From contig NZ_CP159342.1 of NCBI RefSeq assembly GCF_040499845.1, positions 1,302,001 through 1,366,000 on the forward strand: a stretch of DNA of 64,000 nt, given 5' to 3'. Shown here one piece after another: positions 63,259 through 64,000 of the stretch (positions within the stretch are counted from its first letter, which is position 1; each line of letters opens with the position of its first letter). Made by a program: the position numbers and the translations under genes. This DNA is from Micromonospora sp. CCTCC AA 2012012 (GTDB lineage Bacteria > Actinomycetota > Actinomycetes > Mycobacteriales > Micromonosporaceae). A model generated the notes under the pieces. That model was not told where the DNA came from, ran no database searches, and saw only the letters and a list, made by a program, of their open reading frames with translations.

Positions 63259-64000
63259 GTGACGTACCTCGACCCGCCGGACGGCCACGGCCGTCCGGCG
63301 GTTCCGTCTCCGGCCGCCGACGCCCTCGCCCGCTGCATCAGCGTCGAGCCGGCCAAGTTCGCCGCCGCGCACTGGGGACGCGCGCCGCTGCTGTCCCGCG
63401 CCGCCGAACTGCCCAACCCGCGGGGCTTCACCGACCTGCTCAGCCCCGCCGACGCCGACGAACTGCTCAGCCGGCGGGGACTGCGTACCCCGTTCCTGCG
63501 GGTGGCGAAGGACGGCCAGCTCGTGCCGGCGGCCCGGTGGACCGGCGGCGGCGGCGCCGGCGCCGAGATCGGCGACCAGGTCCTCGACGAGCGCATCCTG
63601 GCGCAGTACGCCGGCGGCGCGACCCTGGTGCTGCAGGGCCTGCACCGGATCTGGCCGGCCCTGGTCGACTTCGCCCGCGACCTCGGCACCGCGCTGCGCC
63701 AGCCGTTGCAGGTCAACGCCTACCTGACGCCGGCCGGCAGCCAGGGCTTCGCCACCCACTACGACACCCACGACGTCTTCGTGCTCCAGGTCGACGGCCG
63801 CAAGCACTGGCGGATCCACCCGCCGGTGCTGCCCGACCCGCTGGAGAAGCAGCCCTGGGGCGGCCGGGCCGACGAGGTCTCCGCCACCGCCGACGGGTCC
63901 GCCGCGCTCGACGTGGTGCTGGAGCCGGGCGACGCGCTCTATCTGCCCCGCGGCTGGCTGCACAGCGCGCAGGCGCAGGAGTCCGCCTCGCTGCACCTCA
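63259..64000 (+). CDS. JmjC/cupin-4 2-oxoglutarate oxygenase (partial, runs off the window)
   Basis: 247 codons are visible; the gene has no stop before the window edge. The fold is that of ribosomal-oxygenase-like (YcfD/MINA-type) JmjC hydroxylases, which hydroxylate Arg or His side chains. FAAAHWGRAPLLSR is the typical start. The iron motif lies in FATHYDTHDVFVLQVDGRKH (His and Asp of HYD), with the second His in YLPRGWLHSAQ. Such enzymes act on proteins or peptides. GTG 63259 begins 1 nt after the repeat-peptide stop, so the two are coupled, and the repeat peptide is the obvious substrate candidate. Confidence 0.85.
   Translation, partial: MTYLDPPDGHGRPAVPSPAADALARCISVEPAKFAAAHWGRAPLLSRAAELPNPRGFTDLLSPADADELLSRRGLRTPFLRVAKDGQLVPAARWTGGGGAGAEIGDQVLDERILAQYAGGATLVLQGLHRIWPALVDFARDLGTALRQPLQVNAYLTPAGSQGFATHYDTHDVFVLQVDGRKHWRIHPPVLPDPLEKQPWGGRADEVSATADGSAALDVVLEPGDALYLPRGWLHSAQAQESASLHL

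Noticed and set aside
62959..63996. Minus-strand open frame over the repeat peptide and oxygenase
   Set aside because: Arg/His/Pro-rich antisense of the repeats; the plus strand has a ribosome binding site, leader, repeats with silent changes and a catalytic domain.

Overview
This is a GC-rich (roughly 73% by eye) actinobacterial chromosome segment. Gene content fits the Micromonosporaceae, most likely Micromonospora or a close relative: SigB/F-type sigma and STAS/HATPase proteins, a DivIVA-like protein, SecA2, TreX-TreY-TreZ, an Rv3032-like glucosyltransferase, GpgS, DUF3817/DUF4383/DUF3500 proteins and a GH10-CBM2 xylanase. The genus is an inference. I see no rRNA, tRNA, CRISPR array, insertion sequence or prophage. 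Coding density is high, with many 4- or 8-nt gene overlaps.

Layout. 1-7.3 kb: signalling and housekeeping genes (STAS protein, single-domain response regulator, DivIVA-like protein, membrane-anchored transglycosylase-like protein, EEP hydrolase, OsmC, Ser/Thr kinase, alpha/beta hydrolase, ApbE-like protein). 7.4-13.2 kb: a two-component system followed by a GT39 transferase with a collagen-like insert and a GT2-GtrA fusion, ended by a strong hairpin. 13.2-18.2 kb: an AraC-type regulator, a VOC protein, and a three-gene operon (tiny membrane protein, two-domain methyltransferase, membrane-bound alkaline-phosphatase-superfamily enzyme). 18.3-27.6 kb: citrate synthase, then an Rv3032-like GT4 divergent from glgX-treY-treZ, which together make and convert alpha-glucan to trehalose. 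27.6-28.0 kb: a non-coding island with a tandem repeat and a large AT-rich palindrome.

28-38.9 kb: phosphotransferase, GCS2 ligase, small membrane proteins, an eRF1-like protein overlapping a TPP enzyme, a haem-oxygenase-like diiron protein convergent with a CDGSH protein, an unrecognised 480-aa protein, and a sigma factor fused to a STAS domain. 38.9-46.9 kb: ctaD, a STAS-HATPase fusion, DUF4383, a GT4-GpgS pair, and a divergent Gfo/Idh/MocA-MDR pair. 47-52.6 kb: ABC exporter, SecA2, GAF-ANTAR regulator, DUF2231. 52.6-52.9 kb: a convergent intergenic island with 28 consecutive C, a perfect palindrome and a G-rich stretch. 52.9-61.2 kb: DUF3500, ankyrin, cupin, cysteine dioxygenase plus rhodanese, two paralogous receiver-less winged-helix regulators, a P-loop-less uridine-kinase-like protein, a TraR/DksA zinc finger, two DUF72 proteins and DUF2267. 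61.3-64 kb: a secreted xylanase under a CebR-like operator. After its terminator comes a small gene for a peptide of four 21-residue Gly/Asp-rich repeats, one base ahead of a JmjC/cupin-4 (2-oxoglutarate hydroxylase) gene that runs off the window. That peptide-plus-hydroxylase unit is my best candidate for an undescribed system, probably a modified (RiPP-like) repeat peptide.

Many starts are set by a TANNNT-like -10 box lying 6-8 nt before the start codon, the signature of leaderless mRNAs. I used this to choose several starts.
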